Origin: an uncultured Brevibacillus sp.
GTDB lineage: Bacteria; Bacillota; Bacilli; Brevibacillales; Brevibacillaceae
Direction: 5' to 3'
DNA length: 64,000 bases
Assembly: GCF_947502445.1 (NCBI RefSeq)
Contig: NZ_CANMZW010000006.1
Coordinates: 186,001 to 250,000 of the forward strand
The notes under the pieces were generated by a model. That model worked only from the letters and a program-made list of their open reading frames with translations, had not been told where the DNA came from and made no database searches. Each line of letters starts with the position of its first letter. The stretch's first letter is position 1. A program made the translations under genes and the position numbers. Of the stretch, positions 31,184 to 40,080 are shown piece by piece.

Positions 31184-31684
31184 TTGTACAACTTTCAGGT
31201 AGGCTCAATGGTTGTAAACGGGCAGATCGTACTGTTCGCAAGCTTCTATCTCGCAGGCTGGCTAATGCTGCACTACCGTTTGCGGGGTCGACAGGACAAG
31301 AAGCTGATTTTGTCGGTGGCAGGGAACGCCTTTCTGCTTTGGCTCCTCATATGGAAGGCGAGCTACTTCCTGTATCATCCCCAGGAGGTCATTTCGGCGC
31401 CGATGTCGCTCTTGTATTTTGATGGAGGAGAACGGGGAAAATGGATCGCAAGTCTGGCAGCGATTGCTTATAGCGGGTACGCGTTTCGGAAGCAAAGCCT
31501 GCCTGTAAGGCTGTGGCTGGACAGTGGCGTATGGTTCTGGTTCGCGGGCTGGATGGTCTACCACGCATTGCTGCTGGTGCTGGGAGAATCTCCGTCGATC
31601 TATGCGCTGCTGCTAGCTGGATTGGGCTTGGCAGCCTGGATTTGGTATGGAGAGAAACGGCAAAGGGGGGAGGCACATGGATAG
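31184..31684 (+). CDS. polytopic membrane protein upstream of ccdA-like gene
   Basis: A 166-aa protein with about four or five hydrophobic segments (about 12-32, 42-60, 88-102, 115-135, 138-158) and a basic tail. TTG start with AAAGGAGG 10 nt before. It overlaps the start of the CcdA-like gene by 8 nt, so it is coupled to the thiol-redox module. Its layout resembles the DsbD/TlpA-associated inner membrane proteins found next to ccdA in Bacillales; function not established. Confidence 0.7.
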   Translation: MYNFQVGSMVVNGQIVLFASFYLAGWLMLHYRLRGRQDKKLILSVAGNAFLLWLLIWKASYFLYHPQEVISAPMSLLYFDGGERGKWIASLAAIAYSGYAFRKQSLPVRLWLDSGVWFWFAGWMVYHALLLVLGESPSIYALLLAGLGLAAWIWYGEKRQRGEAHG

Positions 31685-32399
31685 CTTGAGCATTTTATTA
31701 GCATTTGCTGCGGGGATGCTGTCGTTTTTGTCCCCCTGTATTTTTCCGCTCATTCCTGCGTATGTCTCTCATCTGACAGGCTCGACCATACATGAAGGCA
31801 GACTGGTCGTGCAAAAGAGGACGTTGCTCTACCAGTCACTCAGCTTTATTGTTGGCTTTAGCCTGATTTTCATCGCCATGGGCGCTTCTGCCAGCCTGAT
31901 CGGGCGTTTTTTTGCAGAGGAACGTGATTGGGTCCAAAAAGTGAGCGGGCTGCTGATTGTTGTGTTTGGATTGCAGATGATTGGGCTGTTAAATCTGCGT
32001 GTCTTGATGGTCGGAAAGTCATGGGAAAAGAAGCGGGATATGAGTCGTGGCACCATTCGCTCGTTTCTGACTGGTATTGCATTCGGAGCCGGCTGGAGTC
32101 CGTGTGTAGGGCTTGCCTTGTCTTCGATATTGCTTTTAGCCGGGTCAACGGAAACATTGTGGCACGGGGTAGGGATGCTGGCGGTATATTCGCTTGGGCT
32201 GGGGGTTCCGTTTTTGCTCATTTCGTTGCTGTTGACTTACTCGCTCGGCATTATGAAAAAACTGAACAGATGGATACCGCTTTTATCGAAAATAAACGGC
32301 TGGTTGCTAATCGGCATGGGACTGCTGCTGTTTACAGGACAGCTGCAAAAAATTAGCGCCTGGCTCGCCCAATATACGTTCTGGGACATTAATTTTTAA
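31677..32399 (+). CDS. CcdA/DsbD-type cytochrome c biogenesis membrane protein
   Basis: A 240-aa six-helix protein of the CcdA family, which carries electrons from cytoplasmic thioredoxin across the membrane. The two redox cysteines are visible in Leu-Ser-Pro-Cys-Ile-Phe-Pro (about residue 18-24) and Trp-Ser-Pro-Cys-Val-Gly-Leu (about residue 143). ATG 31677 follows GGGGGGAGG. It lies directly before a TlpA/ResA-like gene, its probable electron acceptor. Confidence 0.9.
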   Translation: MDSLSILLAFAAGMLSFLSPCIFPLIPAYVSHLTGSTIHEGRLVVQKRTLLYQSLSFIVGFSLIFIAMGASASLIGRFFAEERDWVQKVSGLLIVVFGLQMIGLLNLRVLMVGKSWEKKRDMSRGTIRSFLTGIAFGAGWSPCVGLALSSILLLAGSTETLWHGVGMLAVYSLGLGVPFLLISLLLTYSLGIMKKLNRWIPLLSKINGWLLIGMGLLLFTGQLQKISAWLAQYTFWDINF

Positions 32400-32419
32400 C
32401 GACTGGAGGTACACTGCGC

Positions 32420-32983
32420 TTGAAGAAAAGCATGTTCGCGATCATTTTACTGCTTGGACTTGTGGTCTATGGCGGGTATGATCTGCTTCAAAAATCGTCA
32501 CAAGAAGCAGGGCGACAGAGTAGAGCAGATGTAGCTAATTTGGAGACGGGGACGCAAAAAGGACAGCTGGCCCCTGATTTTTCGCTGACAGATCTGAATG
32601 GAAAGCAGGTTTCGCTTGCCGATTACGCAGGCAAAAAGGTACTGGTGAATTTTTGGGCGACGTGGTGTCCTCCGTGCCGGGTAGAAATGCCTCACATGCA
32701 AAAGTTTTACGAGGATTACAAAGAAAAAGACGTCGTCATTTTGGGGGTCAATTTAACACCGACAGAGAAAAACATGGAAGTCGTCAACGATTTTGTGCGG
32801 GAGCAGCAGCTTAGCTTTCCAATTATGCTTGATCAGGAGGGGGAAGTCACACAAGCCTATAAGGTCGTTGCCTATCCCACAACCTATTTTCTCGATGCCG
32901 ATGGAGTGATCCGGGAAAAGTTCCAAGGGGCGATTAACTACGACGTGATGGAAAAAGTAATTTCGAACATGAACGAAACTTAG
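32420..32983 (+). CDS. TlpA/ResA-type membrane-anchored thioredoxin
   Basis: A 187-aa thiol-disulfide oxidoreductase with an N-terminal anchor (about 4-20) and an extracytoplasmic thioredoxin domain (about 50-187). Active site Trp-Cys-Pro-Pro-Cys and the cis-Pro loop Val-Ala-Tyr-Pro-Thr are present. ResA-type proteins reduce apocytochrome c or other exported proteins. TTG start with TGGAGGT 8-10 nt upstream. It follows the CcdA-like gene by 20 nt. Confidence 0.9.
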   Translation: MKKSMFAIILLLGLVVYGGYDLLQKSSQEAGRQSRADVANLETGTQKGQLAPDFSLTDLNGKQVSLADYAGKKVLVNFWATWCPPCRVEMPHMQKFYEDYKEKDVVILGVNLTPTEKNMEVVNDFVREQQLSFPIMLDQEGEVTQAYKVVAYPTTYFLDADGVIREKFQGAINYDVMEKVISNMNET

Positions 32984-33049
32984 CGAGGTTTTGACGGTCA
33001 AAAAGGATATCGGCTATGCCTTTACTCCGCACATCCATATAAATGAAGC

Positions 33050-33083
33050 AAACAGCCCTCTACGGATCGGGCTGTTTTTTTAT
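33050..33083. terminator. terminator between tlpA-like gene and GbsR-type gene
   Basis: ACAGCCC (33052-33058) / GGGCTGT (33069-33075) stem followed by T7; convergent genes on either side. Confidence 0.85.
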
Positions 33084-33110
33084 CAAATCATTTCGTTTCC
33101 TCTACTATCC

Positions 33111-33659
33111 TCATTCTTGATCCAAAAATTCCCCATCCCGAAGCCGGTTTACAAACATTTGCAGCCAGGTGTAATAGGTTACCCCGTGGCGCAGCTTATG
33201 CAGGTCGCGAAGACATTCCGCTCTCTCTGCATCAGAAGTCTCTTCGGCAAGAGCCATTTCTGAGAGCTCGGGAATGACCTCATTGATTGCCCCGAGCATC
33301 ACATCAATTTCCCGCTGTAGCTTCATCGTAAAAAAGACGCGGAATGTCTGGAAGAAATCAGTCTCTGCTACATACTGATCTTTTCGTTCCTGTTTCTCCT
33401 CTAGCTTGGTGACCATCTTGGAATCTAGCAACGATCGTATTGCATAGCTCATGTTGCTTTTGCTCATGTTCATATATTCTTTCATGTCTTCGAGTGTCAT
33501 CGGCTTATCCTCGAAAAACATAATCCCGTACAGCTTGCCGAAAGAATGATTGGCCCCGTAAAGATCCATCGTTTGAGCAATTGCTTCGATGACTTGGGCG
33601 CGTAATTCGGTACGGCGCAGCGACGACCCTTCTGGAGTCTGCGTGGTCATCCGCTTCAT
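33111..33659 (-). CDS. second GbsR/MarR-family transcriptional regulator
   Basis: A 182-aa regulator of the same length and layout as the one next to opuA: winged helix at about 20-85 (Leu-Glu-Asp-Met-Lys-Glu-Tyr-Met-Asn-Met-Ser-Lys-Ser-Asn-Met-Ser) and a long helical C-terminal half. ATG 33659 follows AAAGGAGAG. It is divergent from the eight-gene organophosphorus operon and is its likely repressor. Characterised family members respond to choline or osmolytes, which hints that the inducer may be a quaternary amine or a molecule that contains one. Confidence 0.82.
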   Translation of the reverse strand: MKRMTTQTPEGSSLRRTELRAQVIEAIAQTMDLYGANHSFGKLYGIMFFEDKPMTLEDMKEYMNMSKSNMSYAIRSLLDSKMVTKLEEKQERKDQYVAETDFFQTFRVFFTMKLQREIDVMLGAINEVIPELSEMALAEETSDAERAECLRDLHKLRHGVTYYTWLQMFVNRLRDGEFLDQE

Positions 33660-33764
33660 TGAGACACTCTCCTTTGTAATTAACATTAACGTATTGTGTA
33701 CATCCATTTACAAAAAAGCAAAAGGAAATTGATAAGAAGTTAATATAAGTAGTTTACGATGAAC

Positions 33765-33782
33765 GTACAATATTTTTTGTAC
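33765..33782. promoter_or_regulatory. inverted repeat GTACAA-N6-TTGTAC, candidate operator
   Basis: Perfect 6-bp arms at 33765-33770 and 33777-33782 in the intergenic region between the GbsR-type gene and the divergent operon. The same core is present upstream of the other GbsR-type gene. Binding is inferred. Confidence 0.5.
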
Positions 33783-33901
33783 AAATTATGTTTTTCTCTC
33801 TTTTATAGGATGATTCTATCAGAAATCCAAGAAAAATTGAATGTAAAATGGAAAATGTTTCATTCGGAATTTTGGCTGTGAAAATGTGATAAGGGGTTTT
33901 T

Positions 33902-34993
33902 ATGATGTCGAGTATCACGCTGAAGTCACTCACAAAACAATACACGGAAGATAAGAGCACACTAGATCATATCAGTCTTGAGATCAAGGACAAGGAGTTT
34001 CTGGTGCTGCTCGGGCCATCTGGCTGTGGAAAATCTACGCTGCTGCGAATGATTGCCGGCATTGAAGAGATTACACAAGGAGAAGTGTACATTGGCGATG
34101 CTTATGTCAATGAAGTAGAGCCCAAGGATCGAGGGGTGGCGATGGTTTTTCAAAACTATGCGCTGTATCCACACATGACGGTTTTTGAAAATATGGCGTA
34201 CGGATTGAAGATCAAAAAAGTGAAGAGGGCAGAGCGGGAAAAGCGAATTAAGGCGGCAGCGGAAATGCTGCAAATCGACTCCTTGTTGAAGCGTTACCCC
34301 AGTCAGCTGTCAGGCGGGCAAAAGCAGCGGGTTGCAATCGGCAGAGCGATTGTCAAGGAACCGAAAGTCTTTTTGATGGACGAGCCATTATCCAACCTGG
34401 ATGCAAAGCTGCGCAATGAAATGAGAATTGAAATTAAAAAGCTGCATGAGCGATTAGACTCAACCTTTATATACGTCACGCATGATCAGGTAGAGGCTGT
34501 CACGTTAGGAGATCGAATCGCGATCATGGCAGAGGGCAAGTTTCGGCAAATTGGCACTCCTCTGGAAATCATTGAGTGCCCGGTAGATATGTTCGTCGCC
34601 AGCTTTATCAGTTCGCCGCCCATCAATTATGTAGACGCTGTGCTGGTTAACCAGCAAGGGAGGGCCTTTGTCGATATCGATGGTGTACGGGTAGAAACGA
34701 GTATGCCAATTGACGTAGTTGAAAACCATCCGCGTGTCGTAGCAGGAATCCGGCCTGAGCATTGCTTTATCACAGACGAGACCAGCAACACTTTTGCCAT
34801 GGAGGTCTTGTTCACAGAAATTATCGGAACAGATGTATTATTGCATCTCACCTACAAGGGATCGGATTTTATTGTGAAAAAAAGCTTTACAAAGACATAT
34901 GAAAAAGGTCAAAAGCTGTACGTGGGACTGGATGCTAGCAACGTCAACGTGTTTGACAAAAATACGCAAAAAAATGTGAGGAGCCTCTCATGA
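33902..34993 (+). CDS. ABC importer ATP-binding protein (UgpC/MsmK-like)
   Basis: A 363-aa ATPase of the sugar-type (CUT1) importer family. Walker A Gly-Pro-Ser-Gly-Cys-Gly-Lys-Ser-Thr, signature Leu-Ser-Gly-Gly-Gln, Walker B Val-Phe-Leu-Met-Asp-Glu-Pro-Leu-Ser-Asn-Leu-Asp, and a C-terminal TOBE-like region (about 240-363). It is the first gene of an operon that also encodes two permeases and a binding lipoprotein, so the importer is complete. UgpC relatives drive uptake of glycerol-3-phosphate and glycerophosphodiesters. The stop overlaps the next start by 4 nt. Confidence 0.9.
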   Translation: MMSSITLKSLTKQYTEDKSTLDHISLEIKDKEFLVLLGPSGCGKSTLLRMIAGIEEITQGEVYIGDAYVNEVEPKDRGVAMVFQNYALYPHMTVFENMAYGLKIKKVKRAEREKRIKAAAEMLQIDSLLKRYPSQLSGGQKQRVAIGRAIVKEPKVFLMDEPLSNLDAKLRNEMRIEIKKLHERLDSTFIYVTHDQVEAVTLGDRIAIMAEGKFRQIGTPLEIIECPVDMFVASFISSPPINYVDAVLVNQQGRAFVDIDGVRVETSMPIDVVENHPRVVAGIRPEHCFITDETSNTFAMEVLFTEIIGTDVLLHLTYKGSDFIVKKSFTKTYEKGQKLYVGLDASNVNVFDKNTQKNVRSLS

Positions 34994-36144
34994 ATGTTCT
35001 GATTTCGTTAGATGGATTAAGCTATACAAGCTTCGCACGGCGAGCACCGCAATTTATTCAGAACGGTTATTCGTACTGTAAAAAAATGATTACAACCTTT
35101 CCCTCTGTTACATTTTCTGCGCATGCAACAGCCATCACCGGGAACCATCCGGACAAGCATTCGGTCTTTGATAATGTGGTATCACATGCGCAGACGCTGG
35201 AGAGAATCGAGCTGTATGGTGACCACGATAGCCTTTGTAACGAGACTTTCCATAAACAAACGATCTTTTATTCGCTAGCGAGGCATGGGGTGACAAGCTG
35301 CTGCATTCATTGGCCGTTAACGTCAGGAAATCCGTATATTCAGCATCTGATCACGGAATCAAACAGCAAAAAGAAGCTCCGGGAATCGATGTCTGTGAAT
35401 GAGATTGATCGGGAAGCGCTGCGGGAGACGATACAGGCGATTGAATCGGAAAAGTATGATTTTATCGCAGCACGATTTATTGGTTACGATGCATTGTCGC
35501 ACCAGCATGGAAAAGATTCTATCGAGGCATCTGAATACTTGGACAGGTTGTTTGCCCATATCAATCAAATCGAAATATCGCTCAAAAAATCGAAGCAACC
35601 ATACAATCTGCTGCTCTTCTCGGATCATGGTCAGAGCGATATCGAAGCGTTCTTTTATCCGAATGAAATTTTGGCGCAAAGCCGCTGGCGAGAACAATTC
35701 GCTGCCCAGCAAATTCGATTTGTCGCAGATGGTAGCGGAGCCTTATTGTTCTACAGTTCATTGGATTCGCGACAGAATAAGGAGATTATGGATTATTTCC
35801 GTGAGCTGCCGGAAGTGAATCAGTTTTATGAGAGAACGAAAGAGACCACTTCCGTCTATCAGCCTATCGGTATCCTGGACCTGAACCATATGGTGTGCGG
35901 TGAAGACATCGCTTTTCCGAAACGGCCCAAATACACGGATATGAAAAGCTTGCACGGATACCATCCTTCGCAGGTCGATGAAATGAATGGATTTATGGTT
36001 TGCGTAGGTGACCAGCTTGAGAACGGAAAAATCATCGAAGAATCGCGACTGGAGCATATCGCGCCTACGATCGCGCGATTGTTTCAAATCTCTCACTCTT
36101 GTGACGGCACAGAAATCAATGAAGTGATCAGGGAGTACAAATAA
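34990..36144 (+). CDS. alkaline-phosphatase-superfamily phosphodiesterase / phosphonate hydrolase
   Basis: A 384-aa cytoplasmic protein (no signal peptide) of the type I phosphodiesterase / nucleotide pyrophosphatase group, which includes phosphonoacetate hydrolase PhnA. The metal sites are visible: Asp in Leu-Ile-Ser-Leu-Asp-Gly, a Thr nucleophile in Phe-Pro-Ser-Val-Thr-Phe-Ser-Ala-His, Asp/His in Gly-Tyr-Asp-Ala-Leu-Ser-His, Asp-His in Phe-Ser-Asp-His-Gly-Gln, and a late His in Leu-His-Gly-Tyr-His. It hydrolyses a phosphodiester or a phosphonate; the substrate is not determined. It lies in the middle of an ABC import operon, which suggests action after uptake. Confidence 0.8.
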   Translation: MNVLISLDGLSYTSFARRAPQFIQNGYSYCKKMITTFPSVTFSAHATAITGNHPDKHSVFDNVVSHAQTLERIELYGDHDSLCNETFHKQTIFYSLARHGVTSCCIHWPLTSGNPYIQHLITESNSKKKLRESMSVNEIDREALRETIQAIESEKYDFIAARFIGYDALSHQHGKDSIEASEYLDRLFAHINQIEISLKKSKQPYNLLLFSDHGQSDIEAFFYPNEILAQSRWREQFAAQQIRFVADGSGALLFYSSLDSRQNKEIMDYFRELPEVNQFYERTKETTSVYQPIGILDLNHMVCGEDIAFPKRPKYTDMKSLHGYHPSQVDEMNGFMVCVGDQLENGKIIEESRLEHIAPTIARLFQISHSCDGTEINEVIREYK

Positions 36145-37032
36145 ATGCTTACGCGAATCAACAAAAATGGAAAAGACAATCTTTGGTCGCTGGCGCTCCT
36201 ATTGCCGACGCTCATTCCGTTAGTTGTTTTCTGGATCTATCCGATGATCAAAACGTTTCATATTAGCTTTACGGATTGGAACTATATTTCACCCGATTAT
36301 AACTTTGTTGAACTCGAGAACTATAAAAATTTAATTACCGATTCCTTTTTTGCAAAAGTATTGAAGAATACGCTCGTGTTTACCTTTTTTACAGTCGTTC
36401 CGCCTATCCTTTTGGGGCTGTATGTGGCTGCTCTGTTAAACAAGATCAAAGCCTTTCGCCATTTTTTTGTCGCTACTGCTTTCTCTTCGTGGATCACACC
36501 AACCGTAGTCGTCTCGATGGTATGGGTCAGTATTTTTGACAACGATTCAGGAATCATCAACATGATCATAAAAGGGATCGGCTTGGAGCCAGTGAAATGG
36601 CTTGGGGGACAGACAACGGCAATGATTGTCGTCATTATCGTCACGATTTGGCAGTATGTCGGACTAGCCATCCTGCTGCTTACCTCATCGCTCGCCAAGC
36701 TGGATCCGGAAGTAGAGAAAGCCAATGCGCTGGATGGGGGCAGAGGCCTCAGAAAGCTGATGAAAATTACGCTACCTGCGATTTCTCCGATCCTCGTATT
36801 CTTGTTTATTTTCTTTACGTTGAACTCGCTGAAAGCCTATGACCAGATCTACATTTTGACGCAGGGGGGGCCGTCTGGTGCAACCTCTACCATTTTGTAC
36901 TACTTCTACGTGCTCGCTTTTGAGTTCTATGAAACAGGGCCGGCTTCCGCATTGGCGATGATATTCCTCGTTATTTGTCTTCTGATCAGCGCGTTGAATT
37001 TCGCTGTATCCAAAATCATGTTTAAGAAATGA
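36145..37032 (+). CDS. ABC importer permease (MalF/UgpA-like)
   Basis: A 295-aa membrane protein with six hydrophobic segments and the EAA loop Glu-Lys-Ala-Asn-Ala-Leu-Asp-Gly-Gly-Arg-Gly. Typical of the first permease of CUT1 importers. Its ATG follows the phosphodiesterase stop with no gap. Confidence 0.9.
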   Translation: MLTRINKNGKDNLWSLALLLPTLIPLVVFWIYPMIKTFHISFTDWNYISPDYNFVELENYKNLITDSFFAKVLKNTLVFTFFTVVPPILLGLYVAALLNKIKAFRHFFVATAFSSWITPTVVVSMVWVSIFDNDSGIINMIIKGIGLEPVKWLGGQTTAMIVVIIVTIWQYVGLAILLLTSSLAKLDPEVEKANALDGGRGLRKLMKITLPAISPILVFLFIFFTLNSLKAYDQIYILTQGGPSGATSTILYYFYVLAFEFYETGPASALAMIFLVICLLISALNFAVSKIMFKK

Positions 37033-37042
37033 GGTGGGAGCG

Positions 37043-37870
37043 TTGAGCTTGGCAAAAGTAAAAACGGGTATTCGCTATGCAATGCTGGCTCTCATCAGCG
37101 CATTGATGGTGTTTCCGTTTATTTGGATGTTCCTGATTTCGATTAAGCCGAAAAATGAGATTTATAGCGGATCCATTTTGCCGTCAGCCTTTCACTTTGA
37201 GAATTATCTGCGTGTATTCACAGATACCAAGATGCTTCTGTATTTGTGGAATAGCATTTATGTCAGCCTGATCATTATTGCTTTTCAAATCATTACCGCG
37301 ATTTTTGCAGCCTATGTATTTACGGTGATGCGAAAGAAATGGGTGCAATTTTGTTTTGTGTTGATCCTGGCTACATACATGCTGCCATCAGCAGTGACCT
37401 ACATCCCGTCCTTTATTCTACTGTCCAAGGTAAATTTGCTGGATACGCATACGGGTTATATTCTCAGCGAGTTTATCAGTATTTTTGCGATCTTTTTCCT
37501 GCGGCAATCCTTCATGCAGGTGCCTAAAGATGTGATTGATGCGGCAAAGCTGGATGGAGCCGGTCATCTGAGGCTGATCTTTACCGTGTATATTCCGTAC
37601 TGCAAAAATGCCATTGCGTCTCTGGTGCTGATCACCTTCATCTATAGCTACAACAACTATATGTGGCCTTCCTTGTTAATCAAGTCGGAGGAAAATATGT
37701 TCGTGACCATCGGTTTGCGAAGGCTGTTTATGAGTCAGGCAGGATATGGAATGGACTTTCCGCTAGCGATGGCGGCATGCGCGATTTCCCTGCTGCCGAT
37801 GCTCATACTGCTTGCCATGGCCAGTAAAAGAATCATTCATTCCATGGCTAATCTCTATGTGAACAAATAA
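37043..37870 (+). CDS. ABC importer permease (MalG/UgpE-like)
   Basis: A 275-aa membrane protein with six hydrophobic segments and the EAA loop Asp-Val-Ile-Asp-Ala-Ala-Lys-Leu-Asp-Gly-Ala-Gly. TTG 37043 is preferred to an earlier in-frame GTG because GAGGTGGGAG lies at the right distance. Second permease of the operon's importer. Confidence 0.88.
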   Translation: MSLAKVKTGIRYAMLALISALMVFPFIWMFLISIKPKNEIYSGSILPSAFHFENYLRVFTDTKMLLYLWNSIYVSLIIIAFQIITAIFAAYVFTVMRKKWVQFCFVLILATYMLPSAVTYIPSFILLSKVNLLDTHTGYILSEFISIFAIFFLRQSFMQVPKDVIDAAKLDGAGHLRLIFTVYIPYCKNAIASLVLITFIYSYNNYMWPSLLIKSEENMFVTIGLRRLFMSQAGYGMDFPLAMAACAISLLPMLILLAMASKRIIHSMANLYVNK

Positions 37871-37965
37871 TGGGGTGGTGATGTGCATTAATTGGAAGTC
37901 ATGATTGTTCGGTCTAGGCAGTACGAATGGAGATCAAAATAGCTACTTATCGGGAGGGCATCATT

Positions 37966-39303
37966 GTGGAGAAGCGAAAAGGAAGCGCCAAACGCATCAT
38001 TTCTTCGATTCTGTGTTCTGCACTTATCATGACAGGGGTCATCGGTTGCTCCAATCAAGCCTCATCGGAAAACAACACGAGTACAAACACGAATGCAGCA
38101 CCTGCGACCAAAGAAAAAATCAAGTTGGAGTTCTACTATGGTCTGGGCGGCAAGCTTGGGGAGACGATGCAAAAAATCGTTCAAGATTTTAATAGCCAAA
38201 GCCAACAGTATGAGGTCGTACCTGTCATTCAAGGCTCTTATAGCGAAACCTTGCAGGCATTGCAAGCACAGCTCGCGACAGGCAAGCCACCCGCATTGTC
38301 GATTAACGGCTACCCTGAGTTTATGAAGCTGGCCAAGAGTGATGCTCTGCTGCCATTGGATGAAAATATCAATCAGCCAGAGTACAAAAAGGACGATGTG
38401 CTTTTGCTGGAGCAAGGCAAATACAATGAGGCGACTTTAGGTGTACCAGCCTATGTTGCGACACAAATGATGTACTACCGTAAAGATATTTTTGATAAAT
38501 ACCAGATTGATTACAATTCCTTGACCAGCTTTGAACAATTGGCGGACGCAGCCAAGCTGATCAAAGAAAAGGAAGGGATCAGTGGCTGGTCCATCATGTG
38601 GTATGCCGAGCACATGATTGATTACGCGCGCTCTGCTGGTGGCGATATCGTCAGTGCAGATGGGAAAACGGTTACGATCGACTCGGAGGAATGGGTATAC
38701 GCATGGGATAAGATTCGCAAATCGATTCATGAGGACAAGACCATGGATACCGTATATGGCGGCAATGGCTGGGAATGGTGGTATAAAACCATTGACAACG
38801 TCATGAATGGTAAATCTGCAGGCTATACAGGTTCTTCTGGGGATGGTGGAGACTTGGATTTCTCCAAAGTGGCAACTGGTATGCAAAAAGGCTTCAATGG
38901 CAAAAAACCTAGACCTGTAGCGACTTCTGTGATGTTTAACCTGTTCAAGGCATCACCAAAAGAACAGCAGCAGGGTGCCTGGGAATTCGTGAAGTTCTTC
39001 TCGGAAGCCGAAAAAACAGCTTACTGGGCTGTGGAAACGGGCTATATTCCGATTCGTGACAGCGCGGTGAAAACAGATATTTACCAAAATAAATTGAAAG
39101 AAAATCCGTATTTGTCAGTACCTTTGGAACAAGCAAAAACAAATGGAATTGCGCCTTTTGTAGATCCGACAGGCGGAAAAATTTATGCGGAGATCGAGCT
39201 GGCTAAAGATAAGGTGTTGATTGAAAATATTCCGGCAGCAGAAGCGTTGAAGGAAGCAAAAAGAAAAGCGCAAATCGAGCTCGACAAGGCTCTGAAGCAA
39301 TAA
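37966..39303 (+). CDS. extracellular solute-binding lipoprotein (family 1)
   Basis: A 445-aa lipoprotein. The GTG at 37966 follows GGGAGGG. The signal peptide ends at the lipobox Thr-Gly-Val-Ile-Gly-Cys, and an Asn/Ser/Thr-rich linker follows. The mature part has the two-lobe layout of UgpB/MalE-type binding proteins, with an aromatic-rich stretch (Tyr-Gly-Gly-Asn-Gly-Trp-Glu-Trp-Trp-Tyr near residue 260). It delivers the ligand to the two permeases encoded just upstream. The ligand is unknown; UgpB-like proteins bind glycerophosphate and glycerophosphodiesters. Confidence 0.88.
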   Translation: MEKRKGSAKRIISSILCSALIMTGVIGCSNQASSENNTSTNTNAAPATKEKIKLEFYYGLGGKLGETMQKIVQDFNSQSQQYEVVPVIQGSYSETLQALQAQLATGKPPALSINGYPEFMKLAKSDALLPLDENINQPEYKKDDVLLLEQGKYNEATLGVPAYVATQMMYYRKDIFDKYQIDYNSLTSFEQLADAAKLIKEKEGISGWSIMWYAEHMIDYARSAGGDIVSADGKTVTIDSEEWVYAWDKIRKSIHEDKTMDTVYGGNGWEWWYKTIDNVMNGKSAGYTGSSGDGGDLDFSKVATGMQKGFNGKKPRPVATSVMFNLFKASPKEQQQGAWEFVKFFSEAEKTAYWAVETGYIPIRDSAVKTDIYQNKLKENPYLSVPLEQAKTNGIAPFVDPTGGKIYAEIELAKDKVLIENIPAAEALKEAKRKAQIELDKALKQ

Positions 39304-39345
39304 TTGCAGTGGTATTCTAGCATAGAAAAATGGGAGAGATGAAAA

Positions 39346-40080
39346 ATGAAAAACGACATCGCGTTGGCAGTATTTGATTTGGCGGGAACACTGGTTGAGG
39401 ATAATAACGGAGTCAGGGATTGTCTGCATCAAGCGGCAGTGGAATACGGCTTGAACGTGACAAAGGATGAAATCAGCACGCACATGGGAACAAACAAAAT
39501 TCATCTCTACCAATTTTTAATTGCCAGAACAAAAGGAAACATGATTGATTTTAAAAATTTCGAGGTAGATATCGATGCTTCGACCCATGATGAGGCTGTT
39601 AAGCTGTACGAGCGCTACACCGAATACATGATTGCGTACTATCAAGAAAATTGCCGAGAAATCGAAGGCGCTACAAAAACCCTGCAATGGTGCCAGGAAA
39701 ATGGAATCAAGGTAGCGACAGGAACAGGCTTTCACAGAGACATCAACAATGTCATCATGGAGTCGCTCGGTTGGGTGAAAAATGGCTTGATTGATTATGC
39801 CGTCGATCTCGACATGGTCCCTGAAGGGAAGGGACGCCCTGCACCTTTTATGATCTTCAAAGCGATGGAATATTTGAATGTGCAAAATGTAAGACAGGTC
39901 ATTAAAATCGGCGATACGCCTGCGGACATGCTGGAAGGCTACAATGCCGGATGCAAAGCGGTTATCGGCGTGATGCAAGGCTCAACTCCTATCGAGGTAT
40001 GGGGCAAATATTATCATACACATGTGATCGACACTGTGAAGGAACTGCCTGAACTCATCGTGTCCGGCAAAATTGTATGA
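39346..40080 (+). CDS. phosphonatase-like HAD hydrolase
   Basis: A 244-aa HAD-superfamily enzyme. The nucleophile motif is Phe-Asp11-Leu-Ala-Gly-Thr, matching the Asp-x-Ala-Gly-Thr form of phosphonoacetaldehyde hydrolase PhnX rather than the usual Asp-x-Asp-Gly-Thr. In the cap, Met-Gly-Thr-Asn-Lys51-Ile-His aligns with the PhnX region that carries the Schiff-base lysine. The Gly-Arg-Pro-Ala-Pro-Phe-Met-Ile motif and Gly-Asp-Thr-Pro-Ala-Asp-Met also fit. It probably cleaves a C-P bond next to a carbonyl; whether the substrate is phosphonoacetaldehyde is unknown. The stop overlaps the next start as ATGA. Confidence 0.82.
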   Translation: MKNDIALAVFDLAGTLVEDNNGVRDCLHQAAVEYGLNVTKDEISTHMGTNKIHLYQFLIARTKGNMIDFKNFEVDIDASTHDEAVKLYERYTEYMIAYYQENCREIEGATKTLQWCQENGIKVATGTGFHRDINNVIMESLGWVKNGLIDYAVDLDMVPEGKGRPAPFMIFKAMEYLNVQNVRQVIKIGDTPADMLEGYNAGCKAVIGVMQGSTPIEVWGKYYHTHVIDTVKELPELIVSGKIV

